Shown here in pieces: positions 44,301-56,721 of a stretch of DNA of 64,000 bases. Both the position numbers and the translations under genes were made by a program. Source of the stretch: Cohnella sp. CFH 77786 (GTDB lineage: Bacteria; Bacillota; Bacilli; Paenibacillales; Paenibacillaceae); the NCBI RefSeq assembly GCF_019400745.1, contig NZ_WJIB01000021.1, positions 1 to 64,000 of the forward strand, in the 5' to 3' direction. The stretch's first letter is position 1. Every line of letters begins with the position of its first letter. The notes beneath the pieces were generated by a model. The model saw nothing but the letters and a program-made list of their open reading frames with translations. It searched no databases and had not been told where the DNA came from.

Positions 44301-46064
44301 ATGGGGTTGTTCTCGTTGATCAGAAAGCGCTTAACCGTTCGCATTGCAGCCGTGATAACGGCCGTATTTCTTCTGCTCACGGCTGGATGCATCTTTATGC
44401 AAACCCTCAATACGAAATCGGCAGCCGAAAAAGCGCTCGCCGAGCATGGAATGAGAATCGTGAGCGGCTATGCCGCCCAATTGGATGCCCGCAAATACGC
44501 GGAATTCCTGAAGGACCCCCGGGAAAACGACCTGTACTGGTCCCTGCGCCAAGAGTTGGACCGATTTCGCACGCAGATTAACGCTCTCTATGTTTATTTC
44601 GTGGTCATCGATGCAAACGGCGTGCCCCGGATCATGATCGACGGACAGCCTCCGAAATCCGATGTGGCCTCGCCGATCAACGAAGAAACGGACATCGATG
44701 CGGAAGACATCGCGGCGCTCCGCAATGGGAAGAGCGCAAGCTCCCCGATTACGGACGATCCGAAGTACGGCCGGTACATGAGCGTTTACGCTCCAGTCAC
44801 CGATCCGAACGGGAAGTTCATGGGGCTGTTAGGCATCGATACCGGCGCGGCAGTGGTGAACGGCATCACGATGAGCGTCCTCCGGGAGAGCCTCCTCTAC
44901 TACGTACTGATTCTGGCCGCGGCGGCGATCGGTATCGCCTTCGCCATCTGGTTTATCGCGAGGGCGCTGCGTCCGCTCCGTAACCTGACCGCCGGTGCCG
45001 AAAGCATGGCGCGAGGCGATCTCGCCCAGGCGTATGCCCTCTTCACCGCGAATCCCGTCCGCTCCGAAGACGAAGTGGGCAAAGCCTACCAAGCCATGAC
45101 CTCGATGTCCGGCAACTGGAATGAAATCATCCGCGACATCGTGTCGAACGTGACGAACACGTCTTCCCGGTTGGTGCTCATTTCGGACCGGTTTACCCAG
45201 GACGCGGAGCGCATGCTCCAAATGAACCAGGTCATCCGCGGGGCGATCGGACAAATCGCCGCCGGGGCGTCATCCCAGAAATCAAGCGCCGTGGACAGCG
45301 CCCATGCGATGGAGGAAATGGCCGCCGTCATTCAACGGGTAACGGAAGCCTCCACGACCGTTTCCGATGCGGCCGTTAGCACGCTGGGTATCGCGGAATC
45401 CGGCCAGGCAACGATCGCCAGGATGAACGATCAGGTCCGCCATATCGCTTCCCATGCGGGCGAGGCCTTGAAGACCGCCGCGGCGTTGCAAGGATACTCG
45501 GAGCAGATCGAAGGAGCCCTGAGCACGATTACGGAATTCGCCGACCAGACCAAACTCCTGGCGCTGAACGCCGCAATCGAAGCCGCCCGGGCGGGAGAAC
45601 ACGGCAAAGGGTTTGCCGTCGTAGCGGGAGAAGTGAGGAAGCTGGCCGATGCGTCCTCCGCCTCCATTGTGTCCATCTCGTCTTTGCTGAGCAGCATTAA
45701 ATCCGATTCGGATCGAATCGGGGCGATCATGGATCGCGCCTCCAGGGAAGTGAGCGAAGGCGTCGCCTTATCCATGCAGACGGAGCAGTCTTTCGGACGC
45801 GTGGTAGAGGCGTTCCGGACCGTGGCCGAGCAGATCCAGGAAGTATCGGCCGCAGCCCAGCAAATGTCCGCCGGAGCGGAGGAGGTTGCAGCAAGCTCAG
45901 CCGGGATGGCGCACATCGCCGGCGAAGTCGCGGAGCAAACGGAACGGATCCGTGGGTTGTCCGATCAACAATCCGGTATGATGCAGCAGGTTGCGGACGA
46001 ATCCAGAACGCTGAACGGAATGACGCACGAGCTGCAAGCGTCGGTGAAACAGATCAAAGTGTAA
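44301..46064 (+). CDS. methyl-accepting chemotaxis protein
   Basis: The 587-residue chemoreceptor has membrane helix 1 (about 14-35), a PAS/Cache-like sensor region (about 36-195) and membrane helix 2 (about 200-225). A HAMP linker follows, then a long coiled-coil signalling domain (about 300-587) with the tip [20 protein letters not shown] and [17 protein letters not shown]. It binds a small ligand outside the cell and controls the CheA kinase. The ATG at 44301 is chosen because GAGG lies eight bases before it. No chemotaxis genes are nearby. The ligand is unknown. Confidence 0.9.
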   Translation: MGLFSLIRKRLTVRIAAVITAVFLLLTAGCIFMQTLNTKSAAEKALAEHGMRIVSGYAAQLDARKYAEFLKDPRENDLYWSLRQELDRFRTQINALYVYFVVIDANGVPRIMIDGQPPKSDVASPINEETDIDAEDIAALRNGKSASSPITDDPKYGRYMSVYAPVTDPNGKFMGLLGIDTGAAVVNGITMSVLRESLLYYVLILAAAAIGIAFAIWFIARALRPLRNLTAGAESMARGDLAQAYALFTANPVRSEDEVGKAYQAMTSMSGNWNEIIRDIVSNVTNTSSRLVLISDRFTQDAERMLQMNQVIRGAIGQIAAGASSQKSSAVDSAHAMEEMAAVIQRVTEASTTVSDAAVSTLGIAESGQATIARMNDQVRHIASHAGEALKTAAALQGYSEQIEGALSTITEFADQTKLLALNAAIEAARAGEHGKGFAVVAGEVRKLADASSASIVSISSLLSSIKSDSDRIGAIMDRASREVSEGVALSMQTEQSFGRVVEAFRTVAEQIQEVSAAAQQMSAGAEEVAASSAGMAHIAGEVAEQTERIRGLSDQQSGMMQQVADESRTLNGMTHELQASVKQIKV

Positions 46065-46067
46065 CGT

Positions 46068-47285
46068 TCATCTCGCGTTCGTCCCCAGCGCATGCGCACC
46101 ATCCCGATGCACCCGCGATTTCGGGGCCGTTGCCGCGTATTGGACCGCCATCATCACGAGGATCATCACGGCCATCCCGGCAATGGAGGAAGCGAAGCTG
46201 CCGGTGGCATCGTGAATCCAGCCCAGCAGGAGGGGACCTGCAGCACCGATGACGTAACCGGCCGATTGCACCATCGCCGACCAGGCGGCCGCATCTTGGG
46301 CGTTATCCGTCGCATCGATCGGCAGCATCAGGTTCAAGGAAAACACTCCGGCGGCTCCGATCCCGATCAATGCGGAACCGGGGAGCGGATCCGCTTGCAC
46401 GGCAAACAGCATCAGCCCGGCAAACTCGATCAAACCGGATACGAACAGCCACAAGCGGCGGGACGGCAATTTTCGAAGCAGAATCGGAAGCACCAGACTG
46501 ACCGGAATTTGAATCACGACGAATGCGGTTAAACAAGTGGCGGCGTATGATTTGGCGTATCCCATGCCTTGGATCATTTGAGGCAGCCATGCGGTAAACG
46601 AATAGAACAGCATCGCCAATAAACCGAAGGAGACCGTCAAGATCCACGCTTTCCCGTTCCCCCACGGCAACCGGGCTTTCGTCCCCGCAGTCCCAGCAGT
46701 CCCAGCAGGGATCGCTTCCGCCTTTCCTTTGATTTGCCGATTCACGAACAACCACCACGCGAACGCGGCAACGAAGGCAATCACCGCCCAGAACGCCAGC
46801 GATCGCTGCCAGGAATGGAACAGGTGCAGAAGCGGAGCAGAGAGCGCGGAACCGAAAGCGGCCCCCATCGTAAGGGCAACCGTATATACGGCAATCATGG
46901 CCGGAACGTGCCCGGGAAAATGCCGTTTGATGAAACCGGACAACAGAGGACCGATGAACGCAATCCCGATCCCGGTAATCAACGCCGAAATAAGCAGAAG
47001 GGATGCGGTATTCGCGAACAGCCGGATCACGGTACCGGTGCCGATGATCACCAGCGATAACCCCTTGATCCGTTCGATTCCCCATTTGCCCCCGGCTTTC
47101 ACCGCGAGCGGAGAGAAGATTCCCATGCACAAGACCGGAATGGAAGTTAACAGACTTGCCAAGGCGGCGCTCATTCCGAGTTCCGCCCTTATGTTCTCCA
47201 GCAGCGGGGCAATGGAATTGATCGCAGGACGCAAATTCAAGCAGGCCAGGAATAAAGCGACGACCATCAGAACGTTTTTTCTCAT
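46068..47285 (-). CDS. CynX/NimT-family MFS transporter
   Basis: The 405-residue protein has 12 predicted membrane segments and the start MRKNVLMVVALFLACLNLRP. This matches the CynX/NimT branch of the major facilitator superfamily, which includes the cyanate and 2-nitroimidazole transporters (motif LNLRPA...SIAPLL). The substrate is not clear. It is divergent from a LysR regulator and probably controlled by it. AAAGGG lies nine bases before the ATG. Confidence 0.88.
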   Translation of the reverse strand: MRKNVLMVVALFLACLNLRPAINSIAPLLENIRAELGMSAALASLLTSIPVLCMGIFSPLAVKAGGKWGIERIKGLSLVIIGTGTVIRLFANTASLLLISALITGIGIAFIGPLLSGFIKRHFPGHVPAMIAVYTVALTMGAAFGSALSAPLLHLFHSWQRSLAFWAVIAFVAAFAWWLFVNRQIKGKAEAIPAGTAGTAGTKARLPWGNGKAWILTVSFGLLAMLFYSFTAWLPQMIQGMGYAKSYAATCLTAFVVIQIPVSLVLPILLRKLPSRRLWLFVSGLIEFAGLMLFAVQADPLPGSALIGIGAAGVFSLNLMLPIDATDNAQDAAAWSAMVQSAGYVIGAAGPLLLGWIHDATGSFASSIAGMAVMILVMMAVQYAATAPKSRVHRDGAHALGTNAR

Positions 47286-47347
47286 CTCGCATGACCCTTT
47301 CGCAGTACCGTCTTAGGATGAACCCATACTACTTGGGGTCTGATCAT

Positions 47348-47374
47348 TTATCAATTATATTAAAGTTATGATAA
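47348..47374. promoter_or_regulatory. candidate LysR site between MFS and LysR genes
   Basis: TTATCA and TGATAA form an inverted repeat with 15 bases between them, in the 150-base divergent region. LysR regulators bind such T-N11-A type dyads, but the centre does not match a strict T-N11-A pattern, so confidence is low. Confidence 0.3.
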
Positions 47375-47435
47375 CGATTTGTTTTGAAAATGATTGTCGT
47401 GCAATTCGGCGAAGGCTTAGAGGGGAGCGGAACGC

Positions 47436-48317
47436 ATGGAGCTTCGGCAGCTGGAATATTTCGTCGCGGCGTGCGATGAATTGCACTTTACGAAGGCAGC
47501 GGACAAGATGGGGGTCTCGCAGCCGAATCTGAGCCTGCAAATCAAAGCGCTGGAAGAAGAACTCGGAATGCCCCTCTTCGACCGGATCGGCAAACGCATT
47601 GCGCTCACCGAGGCCGGCTCCGTCCTGCTGAAGTACGCCCGTGGGATGTTCCAGAATCTCCGGAATGCCCGGCACGAATTGGACGAGCTCCGCCATCAAC
47701 GGGGAGGGAGCCTCGGCGTCGCGGCTTTGCCTTCCGAGCTCGATTACCGGCTGACCCCGATGTTCATTGAGTTCTGCAAGAAATACCCGAACATCAAGCT
47801 GAAAATCGTCGCGGAAGTCGACGTCGCAAGCCTGGTGCTGAGCAATGGGATCGATATCGGCATCTCCGTAACGCCTCTATACGACAGCCGGCTGGTCATC
47901 CGTCCGCTCACCCGGGAGGAATACGGCCTGGTCGTACCTCAAGATCATGAGTTGTCCGCCCGTGCATCCATCTCCTTGACCGAACTCAAAGAGCTGCCGA
48001 TCGTGACGTATCCGAGAGGATTCTGGGGGCGCGAGTTTCTCGAGAACCATTGCCGGCAGCGCGGATTTGGGCTGAACGTGGTGGTCGAAACGTCCTCCAA
48101 TCCGTCCCTCTTCACTTTCGTCAAAGAGAACATCGGGGTCACCATCCTATCGAATTCGCTCTTGGCCTCCCTCGATCAAATGCAGCTGCGTTTCATCCCG
48201 ATCCGCGAGGATCCGCCCGTCCGGGAAATGAGCATCATCTACCGGTCGGACAAATATTTGAATCACGCGGCGCAAGCCTTTATCCATTTCGCGGAGGAAC
48301 GCTTGAAAGAGCATTGA
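47436..48317 (+). CDS. LysR family transcriptional regulator
   Basis: The 293-residue regulator has the LysR HTH in residues 1-60: MELRQLEYFVAACDELHFTK, AADKMGVSQPNLSLQIKALE, EELGMPLFDR. A periplasmic-binding-fold effector domain follows, with two lobes around VTYPRGFWGREFLE. GGGGAGCGG lies before the ATG. It probably regulates the divergent MFS gene in response to that transporter's substrate. Confidence 0.92.
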   Translation: MELRQLEYFVAACDELHFTKAADKMGVSQPNLSLQIKALEEELGMPLFDRIGKRIALTEAGSVLLKYARGMFQNLRNARHELDELRHQRGGSLGVAALPSELDYRLTPMFIEFCKKYPNIKLKIVAEVDVASLVLSNGIDIGISVTPLYDSRLVIRPLTREEYGLVVPQDHELSARASISLTELKELPIVTYPRGFWGREFLENHCRQRGFGLNVVVETSSNPSLFTFVKENIGVTILSNSLLASLDQMQLRFIPIREDPPVREMSIIYRSDKYLNHAAQAFIHFAEERLKEH

Positions 48318-48352
48318 TCGTCATCGAATGATCATGGACACAAGTCAAAACG

Positions 48353-48391
48353 ACTTCGTCGTCCTGTAGGGACATAGAATGTCGTTTTTAT
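48353..48391 (+). terminator. terminator of the LysR gene
   Basis: AAAACGAC and GTCGTTTT pair around an internal loop with a small TCCTGTAGGGA hairpin, followed by T residues, about 36 bases after the LysR stop. Confidence 0.7.
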
Positions 48392-48412
48392 CGAATTCTG
48401 AATGATAAATAA

Positions 48413-48451
48413 AGAAGGCAGGGAACGGAAACCCGTTCGTCTGCCTTCTTC
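48413..48451. terminator. terminator of the glycolytic operon
   Basis: AAGAAGGCAG and CTGCCTTCTT pair perfectly with an inner stem GAACGG/CCGTTC. It lies just after the eno stop on the minus strand. Confidence 0.85.
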
Positions 48452-48472
48452 GTCGTTGCTCGCCTGCGAAAC

Positions 48473-49810
<1,338 letters not shown>

Positions 49811-51346
49811 CTATTGTATCAAACTTTTGCCGGTCATTTCCTTCGGTTGCGCCAGCTCGAGCAAAGTCAGCAGAGTAGGCGCCACGTCGGCCAGGATGCC
49901 GCCATCGCGAAGGGTTACGCCTGGCTTCGTCACGATGCACGGCACCGGATTCGTCGTATGGGCGGTGAAAGGGCGTCCTTCGTCGTCGATGACCATGTCG
50001 GCATTGCCGTGGTCGGCGATGATGACGGCGACGCCGCCTTTGGCGAGAATCGCGTCGACGACTTTGCCCAGGCATTCATCCGTCGCTTCGACCGCCTTGA
50101 TCGTCGGCTCGAGCATGCCCGAGTGGCCGACCATGTCGGGGTTGGCGAAGTTCAGGATGATCGCGTCGTGTTTCTCCGCTTCGATCTCCTTAACCGCTGC
50201 GTCGGCTACTTCATATGCGCTCATCTCCGGCTGCAGGTCATAGGTCGCGACCTTCGGCGAGTTGATGAGGATGCGCGTTTCGCCTTCCAGCTGGATGTCG
50301 CGCCCTCCGCTGAAGAAGAAGGTAACGTGCGGGTACTTCTCCGTTTCGGCGATTCGCAGCTGTTTCTTATGGTTCTGCACGAGCACTTCGCCCAAGGTGT
50401 TATCGAGCTCCTTCGGCTTGTAGGCGACGAAACCTCCGACGGTTTCGGCGAACAGCGTCATGCACACGAAATACAGGTTTTTCGGAAACTGCGGTCCCCG
50501 GTCGAACCCGCGGAAATCTTCGTTCGTGAAAACGTTCGACAGCTGGATCGCCCGGTCCGGACGGAAATTGAAGAAAATGACGGAGTCCTCGGATTCCACC
50601 AGGCCCACCGGCTTGCCCGCCTCACCCACGATCACGGTCGGCATGACGAATTCGTCCATGACCGACTTCTCGTAGGATTCTTTGACAGCTTGGATCGGAT
50701 CGGTATACGCCGGGCCTTCTCCGTACACCATCGCCCGGTACGATTTCTCCGTCCGCTCCCAGCGCTTGTCGCGGTCCATGGCGTAGTAGCGGCCTTGAAC
50801 GGTGGCGATCCGGCCGATGCCGATTTCCTTAATCTTCGCCTGCAGCTGCTCCAAATATCCGACCGCGCTGTCCGGCGCGACGTCGCGTCCGTCGAGGAAC
50901 GCGTGGATATAGACTTCGCTCAGTCCTTCCTTCTTGGCCAGCTCCAGCAAAGCGAACAGGTGCGCGATGTGGCTGTGCACGCCTCCATCGGAGAGCAAGC
51001 CGTACAGGTGAAGCTTCTTGCCTTTCTCTTTCGCATGGCGAACGGCGCCGAGCAGCGTCTCGTTCTCGTAAAATTCCCCTTCGCGAATCGACTTCGAAAT
51101 CCGCGTCAGGTCCTGGTACACGATCCGGCCGGCGCCGATGTTCAAGTGGCCGACCTCGGAGTTGCCCATCTGGCCTTCCGGCAACCCGACGGCTTCGCCT
51201 TGCGCGGTCAGCGGGGTATGCGGGTATGTGGACCAGTAGCGGTCGAAGTTCGGCTTCTTCGCCTGCGCCACGGCGTTGCCGTGCGTTTCCTCGCGGAGGC
51301 CGAAGCCGTCGAGGATGATGAGGGCAACGGGTTTGGGGGCCGCCAT
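49811..51346 (-). CDS. gpmI: 2,3-bisphosphoglycerate-independent phosphoglycerate mutase
   Basis: The 511-residue manganese enzyme interconverts 3- and 2-phosphoglycerate. It belongs to the alkaline-phosphatase superfamily: [16 protein letters not shown] (about 9-24), the phosphoserine Ser63 in [15 protein letters not shown], and C-terminal metal motifs [12 protein letters not shown] and [12 protein letters not shown]-like [14 protein letters not shown]. The ATG is one base after the tpiA stop, so it is tightly coupled. Use of the manganese-type mutase is normal for sporulating Bacillota. Confidence 0.97.
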   Translation of the reverse strand: MAAPKPVALIILDGFGLREETHGNAVAQAKKPNFDRYWSTYPHTPLTAQGEAVGLPEGQMGNSEVGHLNIGAGRIVYQDLTRISKSIREGEFYENETLLGAVRHAKEKGKKLHLYGLLSDGGVHSHIAHLFALLELAKKEGLSEVYIHAFLDGRDVAPDSAVGYLEQLQAKIKEIGIGRIATVQGRYYAMDRDKRWERTEKSYRAMVYGEGPAYTDPIQAVKESYEKSVMDEFVMPTVIVGEAGKPVGLVESEDSVIFFNFRPDRAIQLSNVFTNEDFRGFDRGPQFPKNLYFVCMTLFAETVGGFVAYKPKELDNTLGEVLVQNHKKQLRIAETEKYPHVTFFFSGGRDIQLEGETRILINSPKVATYDLQPEMSAYEVADAAVKEIEAEKHDAIILNFANPDMVGHSGMLEPTIKAVEATDECLGKVVDAILAKGGVAVIIADHGNADMVIDDEGRPFTAHTTNPVPCIVTKPGVTLRDGGILADVAPTLLTLLELAQPKEMTGKSLIQ

Positions 51347-51347
51347 C

Positions 51348-52103
51348 TTACTTCGCCCCCTCGACCAGCGCCACGTAAGACGCAGGCTCCAGGCTCGCGC
51401 CGCCTACGAGCGCGCCGTCGATTTCCGGCTGCTGCATGTACTCGCGGATGTTGTTCGGCTTCACGCTGCCGCCGTACTGGATGCGCACTTGGCTGGCCGT
51501 ATTCTCGTCGAACAAGTCGCGGATGACGCCGCGGATGTAGCCGATGACTTCGTTCGCGTCTTCGGCCGTGGACGATTTGCCCGTGCCGATCGCCCAGATC
51601 GGCTCATAGGCGACGACGACTTGCGCCGCTTCGCTCGCGGCCAAGCCTTTGAATGCGGCTTCCGTCTGCACGCGGCAGACTTCCTTCGTTTGGCCGGCTT
51701 CGCGCTCTTCCAGCTTCTCGCCGACGCACACGATCGGGATCAGATGGTGGCGGAAAGCCGCGTGCACCTTCTTGCTCACGATCTCGTCCGTCTCCGCGAA
51801 GTATGCGCGGCGCTCGGAGTGCCCGATAATGACGAAATCGACACCGAGATCGTTCAGCATGATGCCGCTGATTTCGCCCGTGAACGCCCCATTGTCTTCA
51901 AAATGGAGGTTCTGCGCGCCTACCTTCAGAGTCGTGCCTTTGACGGCTTCGGCCAGTGCCGGGAGCGCGGTGAACGGGGCGCAAACGACGCTTTGCACGC
52001 CTTCGACTTCGACTTTACCCTTCACTTCGTTCACGAACGATACCGCCTCGGACGCCGTTTTGAACATTTTCCAGTTGCCTGCAATGATTGGGGTTCTGCT
52101 CAT
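51348..52103 (-). CDS. tpiA: triosephosphate isomerase
   Basis: The 251-residue TIM barrel interconverts dihydroxyacetone phosphate and glyceraldehyde 3-phosphate. Motifs are [12 protein letters not shown] (about 5-16), the histidine of [14 protein letters not shown], and the catalytic glutamate in [13 protein letters not shown]. It follows pgk by 16 bases and precedes gpmI by one. Confidence 0.97.
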   Translation of the reverse strand: MSRTPIIAGNWKMFKTASEAVSFVNEVKGKVEVEGVQSVVCAPFTALPALAEAVKGTTLKVGAQNLHFEDNGAFTGEISGIMLNDLGVDFVIIGHSERRAYFAETDEIVSKKVHAAFRHHLIPIVCVGEKLEEREAGQTKEVCRVQTEAAFKGLAASEAAQVVVAYEPIWAIGTGKSSTAEDANEVIGYIRGVIRDLFDENTASQVRIQYGGSVKPNNIREYMQQPEIDGALVGGASLEPASYVALVEGAK

Positions 52104-52119
52104 CGTATCACCACTCGCT

Positions 52120-53301
52120 TTACTTGTCGTTCAGCGCTACGACGCCGGGAAGGGCTTTGCCCTCCATGAACTCGAGCGACGCGCCGCCGCCGGTGGAAAT
52201 GTGGTCCATCTTGTCGGCCAGATGGAATTTCTCGGCCGCCGCCGCGGAATCGCCGCCGCCGATGACCGTGTAGGCAGAGGTTTCGGCGCAGGCTTGCGCG
52301 ACTGCGAGCGTACCGTGGGAGAACGGCTCGATTTCGAAGACGCCCATCGGTCCGTTCCACACGACCAGCTTGGAGTTCTTGATGACTTCGGCATAGATCT
52401 CGCGGGATTTCGGCCCGATGTCGATGCCTTCCCAGTCGGCCGGAATGCCGTCCACGCCGACGATCTTGGTGTTGGCCGTCGCGCTGAAATCGTCGGAGAC
52501 GACCACGTCGACCGGCAGAAGGAAGTTCTTGCCGAGCTTCTTGGCTTTCTCGATGAACTCGAGGGCCAGATCCAGCTTGGAGTTATCGCACAGCGATTGG
52601 CCGATTTCGTAGCCCTGCGCCTTGAAGAAGGTGTAGGAGAGGCCGCCGCCGATGATGATGTTGTCCGCGATCTCGATCATTTTGTTGATGACGTCGATCT
52701 TGTCCTTGACTTTGGAGCCGCCCACGATCGCCGTGAACGGGCGTTCCGGGTTATGAAGCGCCTTGCCGAGCACGTCCAGCTCTTTCTCCATCAGAAGGCC
52801 GGCAACGGCCGGCAGATGATGCGCGATGCCTTCCGTGGAAGCATGAGCGCGGTGCGCGGCGCCGAAGGCGTCGTTCACGTACAGGTCCGCAAGCTCGGCG
52901 AAGGCTTTGGCCAGCTCCGGGTCGTTCTTCTCCTCGCCCGCATGGAACCGGACGTTCTCGAGCAGCAGCACGTCGCCGGCTTGCAGCGCGTCGGCTTTGG
53001 CCTTCACGGCCGCTCCGATCGATTCGTCCGCTTTCTGTACCGGCTTGCCGAGCAACTCGGACAGACGGGCAGCGACAGGCGTCAGGCGCAGCTCTTCCAC
53101 CACTTCGCCTTTGGGACGCCCCATGTGGCTGGCGAGAATGATTTTGGCGCCATTCTCGATCAGGTAGCGGATCGTCGGCAGCGTCTCCCGGATCCGGGTG
53201 TCGTCCGTAATCGCGCCATTCTCGAGCGGCACGTTGAAATCGACGCGGACGAACACCTTCTTGCCCGCCACTTGCGCGTCTCGTACGCTTTTCTTGTTCA
53301 T
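52120..53301 (-). CDS. pgk: phosphoglycerate kinase
   Basis: The 393-residue two-domain kinase makes ATP from 1,3-bisphosphoglycerate. Motifs are [14 protein letters not shown] (about 18-31), [26 protein letters not shown], and near the C-terminus [18 protein letters not shown] lies ten bases before the ATG. Between this gene and gapA is an unusual 348-base spacer with repeated palindromes. Confidence 0.97.
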   Translation of the reverse strand: MNKKSVRDAQVAGKKVFVRVDFNVPLENGAITDDTRIRETLPTIRYLIENGAKIILASHMGRPKGEVVEELRLTPVAARLSELLGKPVQKADESIGAAVKAKADALQAGDVLLLENVRFHAGEEKNDPELAKAFAELADLYVNDAFGAAHRAHASTEGIAHHLPAVAGLLMEKELDVLGKALHNPERPFTAIVGGSKVKDKIDVINKMIEIADNIIIGGGLSYTFFKAQGYEIGQSLCDNSKLDLALEFIEKAKKLGKNFLLPVDVVVSDDFSATANTKIVGVDGIPADWEGIDIGPKSREIYAEVIKNSKLVVWNGPMGVFEIEPFSHGTLAVAQACAETSAYTVIGGGDSAAAAEKFHLADKMDHISTGGGASLEFMEGKALPGVVALNDK

Positions 53302-53533
53302 GAACGGATTGCCTCCTCAATACACCTTTTAACCCCACCGGCGCGAAGCAGGACTCCGTCAGGAGTCCGGTTCGCATCCGCTGGGTCTTGCAGGAGCGCT
53401 ATAAGGTAAAACGCGTCCCGGCATTGCAGCAGCAATCCGGGACAAACGCCGACTATCTTTGTAAGTATGTCCCCCAAGGACGCCGCACCCACTCCTTCCA
53501 CCCAAGTAAGTTACGAGCTCTACAGTCGTAGTC

Positions 53534-53600
53534 GCGGGTGTCCAGAGGGCGCAGCGCCTCGGAATCCCCCTTCCCGGGAAGGGGGACATAGGGGGTTGGC
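53534..53600. repeat. dispersed palindromic element, copy A
   Basis: The core GTCCAGAGGGCGCAGCGCCT continues CGGAATCCCCC and the perfect 20-base palindrome CCCCCTTCCCGGGAAGGGGG. It ends with GGGGGTTGGC. A near-identical copy lies at 56722-56790. In peptide form the minus strand of both gives GRGIPRRCALWTPA. It is non-coding. Confidence 0.85.
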
Positions 53601-53620
53601 AGCCCTTAGGGGGATGGCGG

Positions 53621-53646
53621 AAAAGGGTTGTAAAGGAACCCCTTTT
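53621..53646 (-). terminator. hairpin directly after gapA
   Basis: AAAAGGGTT and AACCCCTTTT pair (one bulged base) around GTAAAGG on the plus strand; on the minus strand it follows the gapA stop by three bases and ends in CCCTTTT. It may reduce or terminate readthrough into pgk. Confidence 0.55.
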
Positions 53647-53649
53647 ACA

Positions 53650-54738
<1,089 letters not shown>

Positions 54739-55761
54739 CTATAGGTGCCGGAGCGCTTCCGTCGCAGCGGCTTCGTCCGTGACCAGCACATCGTCGTGGC
54801 CGAAACGCAGCACCGAGGCGATCGCCTCTCCCTTGCTTTTGCCTCCGGCGATTCCGATGACGATGCCCGCCGCCTCGATATCCTCGAGCCGCAATCCGGC
54901 CGTCGCCATGCGGTGGACCACTTTGCCGTCCCGGTCGAAGTAGTAGCCGAACGCTTCCGCGAGCGCGCCTTCGTGCAGAATCGCCTTGATCGTGACGTCG
55001 TTCAGCTTGCGCCGCCGTGCCATCGTCATGGCGTCCCCGATTCCGTGCACCACGATGCGGGCGCTTCGGATCATGTCCACGACTTCCCGCACGCCGGGCT
55101 CCTGCATGATCGTTTGGTACGCTTCCTCGCTTAGATGGTCCGGCACGTGAAGCATCCGGTACCGGGCGCCCGTTCGTTTCGCCAGCTCGGAAGCGATCGT
55201 GTTCGCCTGAAAGTCCACGCTTTCGCCGAGACCGCCTCTGGCCGGTACGAACCAACTATCGCGAAGGGGAGTCGGAATCGAGAAATGCGAAGCCATACGC
55301 GCCATAGTCGATCCGCCCATCACCGCGACGACATCGCCGGACGACATGCTGTCCCGCAGCACACGGGCTCCCGCTCGGCCGATCTCGAGCTTGACATGCT
55401 CCGAGTCGTCCGAATCGCCGGGCACGATGACGACCCGTTTCAAGCCGAAAGCGGTTCGAACGCGCTCCTCCAACTCGGACAAGCCGAACATTTCCTTCAC
55501 GAGCGGCTCCATGTCCTCCACCAGTTGGCGACCCGCCTCGCTTAGCGTCATGCCGGCCGTCCCGGTCACCAGCAGGCCTTGGGCCCGCAGGATCTCCAGC
55601 TCCGCGCGCAGCACGCGTTCCGTCATCTCGACCTCGGACGCGAGCGACCTCCGGCCGATCGTCCCCGATGTGGAAATCCGGTGCAAGATATCGTAACGCT
55701 TCTGCAGGACCTGCATCAGATCGGGCAACAATTTCTTTTGGATCTCGAGTAGATTCCGCAT
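54739..55761 (-). CDS. cggR: central glycolytic genes repressor CggR
   Basis: The product of about 340 residues is a SorC-family regulator. Its N-terminal HTH includes STSGTIGRRSLASEVEMTER, and the C-terminal sugar-phosphate domain has VVIVPGDSDDSEHVKLEIGR, VVAVMGGSTMARMASHF and GIAGGKSKGEAIASVLRFG. In Bacillus it represses the gapA operon unless fructose-1,6-bisphosphate binds. The ATG at 55761 is preferred over the longer frame because the latter would overlap the promoter and operator. Confidence 0.9.
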   Translation of the reverse strand: MRNLLEIQKKLLPDLMQVLQKRYDILHRISTSGTIGRRSLASEVEMTERVLRAELEILRAQGLLVTGTAGMTLSEAGRQLVEDMEPLVKEMFGLSELEERVRTAFGLKRVVIVPGDSDDSEHVKLEIGRAGARVLRDSMSSGDVVAVMGGSTMARMASHFSIPTPLRDSWFVPARGGLGESVDFQANTIASELAKRTGARYRMLHVPDHLSEEAYQTIMQEPGVREVVDMIRSARIVVHGIGDAMTMARRRKLNDVTIKAILHEGALAEAFGYYFDRDGKVVHRMATAGLRLEDIEAAGIVIGIAGGKSKGEAIASVLRFGHDDVLVTDEAAATEALRHL

Positions 55762-55804
55762 TCTTTCCGCTGGCCCTCCCGATGGCGGATGGATGGTACG
55801 GGAT

Positions 55805-55836
55805 GAATGCTCTCGTGCTGGACGTAAATCGTCCCG
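55805..55836 (-). promoter_or_regulatory. CggR-like operator in the cggR leader
   Basis: Read on the minus strand, CGGGAC-N6-CGTC-N4-ACGAGA matches the first half of the Bacillus CggR target CGGGAC-N6-TGTC-N4-CGGGAC-N6-TGTC, with the second half degenerate. It lies between the promoter and the cggR start, where the Bacillus operator also lies. Confidence 0.5.
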
Positions 55837-55861
55837 CAGGTTCTTTTCTGGTCCCACCTTT

Positions 55862-55890
55862 ATTTTAGCTAAAGATTCTTTGACTTGCAA
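55862..55890 (-). promoter_or_regulatory. sigma-A promoter of the cggR-gapA operon
   Basis: On the minus strand TTGCAA (55890-55885) and TAAAAT (55867-55862) are separated by exactly 17 bases. It lies about 100 bases upstream of the cggR start. Confidence 0.7.
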
Positions 55891-55993
55891 GATGCAACGT
55901 TCCCGAAGCCGACAAAATTAACCACCGAATACGGCTTGCTTTTTGGCCCGTCATCGCCTATAATAATTTTTGCTGTCCTTGATGTGACATCAT

Positions 55994-56068
55994 GCGCCCG
56001 TGGTCCAACGGATATGACGCAGGCCTCCGGAGCCTGAGATTGGGGTTCGATTCCCTACGGGCGCGCCA
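55994..56068 (+). tRNA. tRNA-Arg(CCG)
   Basis: The 72-base body folds as a tRNA: acceptor GCGCCCG with CGGGCGC, anticodon arm CAGGC-CTCCGGA-GCCTG, and T-arm TGGGG-TTCGATT-CCCTA. The anticodon CCG reads codon CGG (arginine). CCA is encoded (56066-56068). A terminator follows at 56087. Confidence 0.95.
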
Positions 56069-56086
56069 ACTTCTAGCATAGATCAC

Positions 56087-56115
56087 AACCGACCGTTCCA
56101 TACGGTCGGTTTTTT
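56087..56115 (+). terminator. terminator of the tRNA-Arg gene
   Basis: AACCGACCGT and ACGGTCGGTT form a perfect 10-bp stem with a five-base loop, followed by TTTT. Confidence 0.9.
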
Positions 56116-56123
56116 GTTATGCG

Positions 56124-56156
56124 CAAAAAAGAGCCGTTCCTGTGGAACCGCTCATC
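56124..56156 (-). terminator. minus-strand terminator beside the 52-bp repeats
   Basis: GAGCGGTTCC and GGAACGGCTC pair (one mismatch) on the minus strand and are followed by TTTTTT. No minus-strand gene is recognised to its right up to 56800, so the transcript it ends would come from the repeat region. Confidence 0.7.
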
Positions 56157-56238
56157 AACGCCAAATCACCTCGCGCCGGGAACTGCGCGCACATGGTCGA
56201 CCGACCGCCATCACGCAGCCATTTTACGCCGGTCTTTC

Positions 56239-56620
56239 TGACTCAACTCGCACCACCAGCCGCTCGGCAGCCACGTTAAGCTCCCGGGGCAAGCTTATCT
56301 CTTCCCACCCGCAACTCGACAGCCTCGTTAAGCTCACCGGGCAAGCTTATCTCTTCCCACCCGCAACTCGACAGCCTCGTTAAGCTCACCGGGCAAGCTT
56401 ATCTCTTCCCACTCGCAACTCGACAGCCACGTTAAGCTCACCGGGCAAGCTTATCTCTTCCCACCCGCGACTCGGCAGCCACGTTAAGCTCACCGGGCAA
56501 GCTTATCTCTTCCCACCCGCGACTCGGCAGCCACGTTAAGCTCACCGGGCAAGCTTATCTCTTCCCACCCGCGACTCGACAGCCTCGTCAAGCTTCTCGA
56601 ACTGGCTTATCTCTCAGCCA
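56239..56620. repeat. 52-bp tandem repeat array
   Basis: AAGCTTATCTCTTCCCAC recurs at 56291, 56343, 56395, 56447, 56499 and 56551, exactly 52 bases apart, with degenerate units at both ends. Each unit contains TAAGCT-N9-AGCTTA, a 6-bp inverted repeat around CACCGGGCA. The length is not a multiple of three, so it is not a peptide repeat. Units differ by a few bases (GCAACTCGAC or GCGACTCGGC). No spacers are present, so it is not a CRISPR array. Confidence 0.92.
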
Positions 56621-56721
56621 ATAGACTCTTGATGGCACCCGTTGTGCACCGGGGAATCTCCTTACCCCCCTCCTCCTCTCCACTCAAGCACAGCAAAGTG
56701 CGCCGAACAAAACATGCGGGA

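Larger units (their letters stand above)
53302..53649. other. gapA-pgk spacer with palindromic repeat
   Basis: This 348-base spacer inside a glycolytic operon contains no gene. A hairpin follows gapA (53621-53646) and a dispersed palindromic repeat lies at 53534-53600. The rest up to pgk has no recognised motif. Whether transcription runs through is not visible from the sequence. Confidence 0.6.

Noticed and set aside
56239-56620. Possible CRISPR array
   Set aside because: The units abut without spacers and no cas gene is near, so it is a plain tandem repeat.
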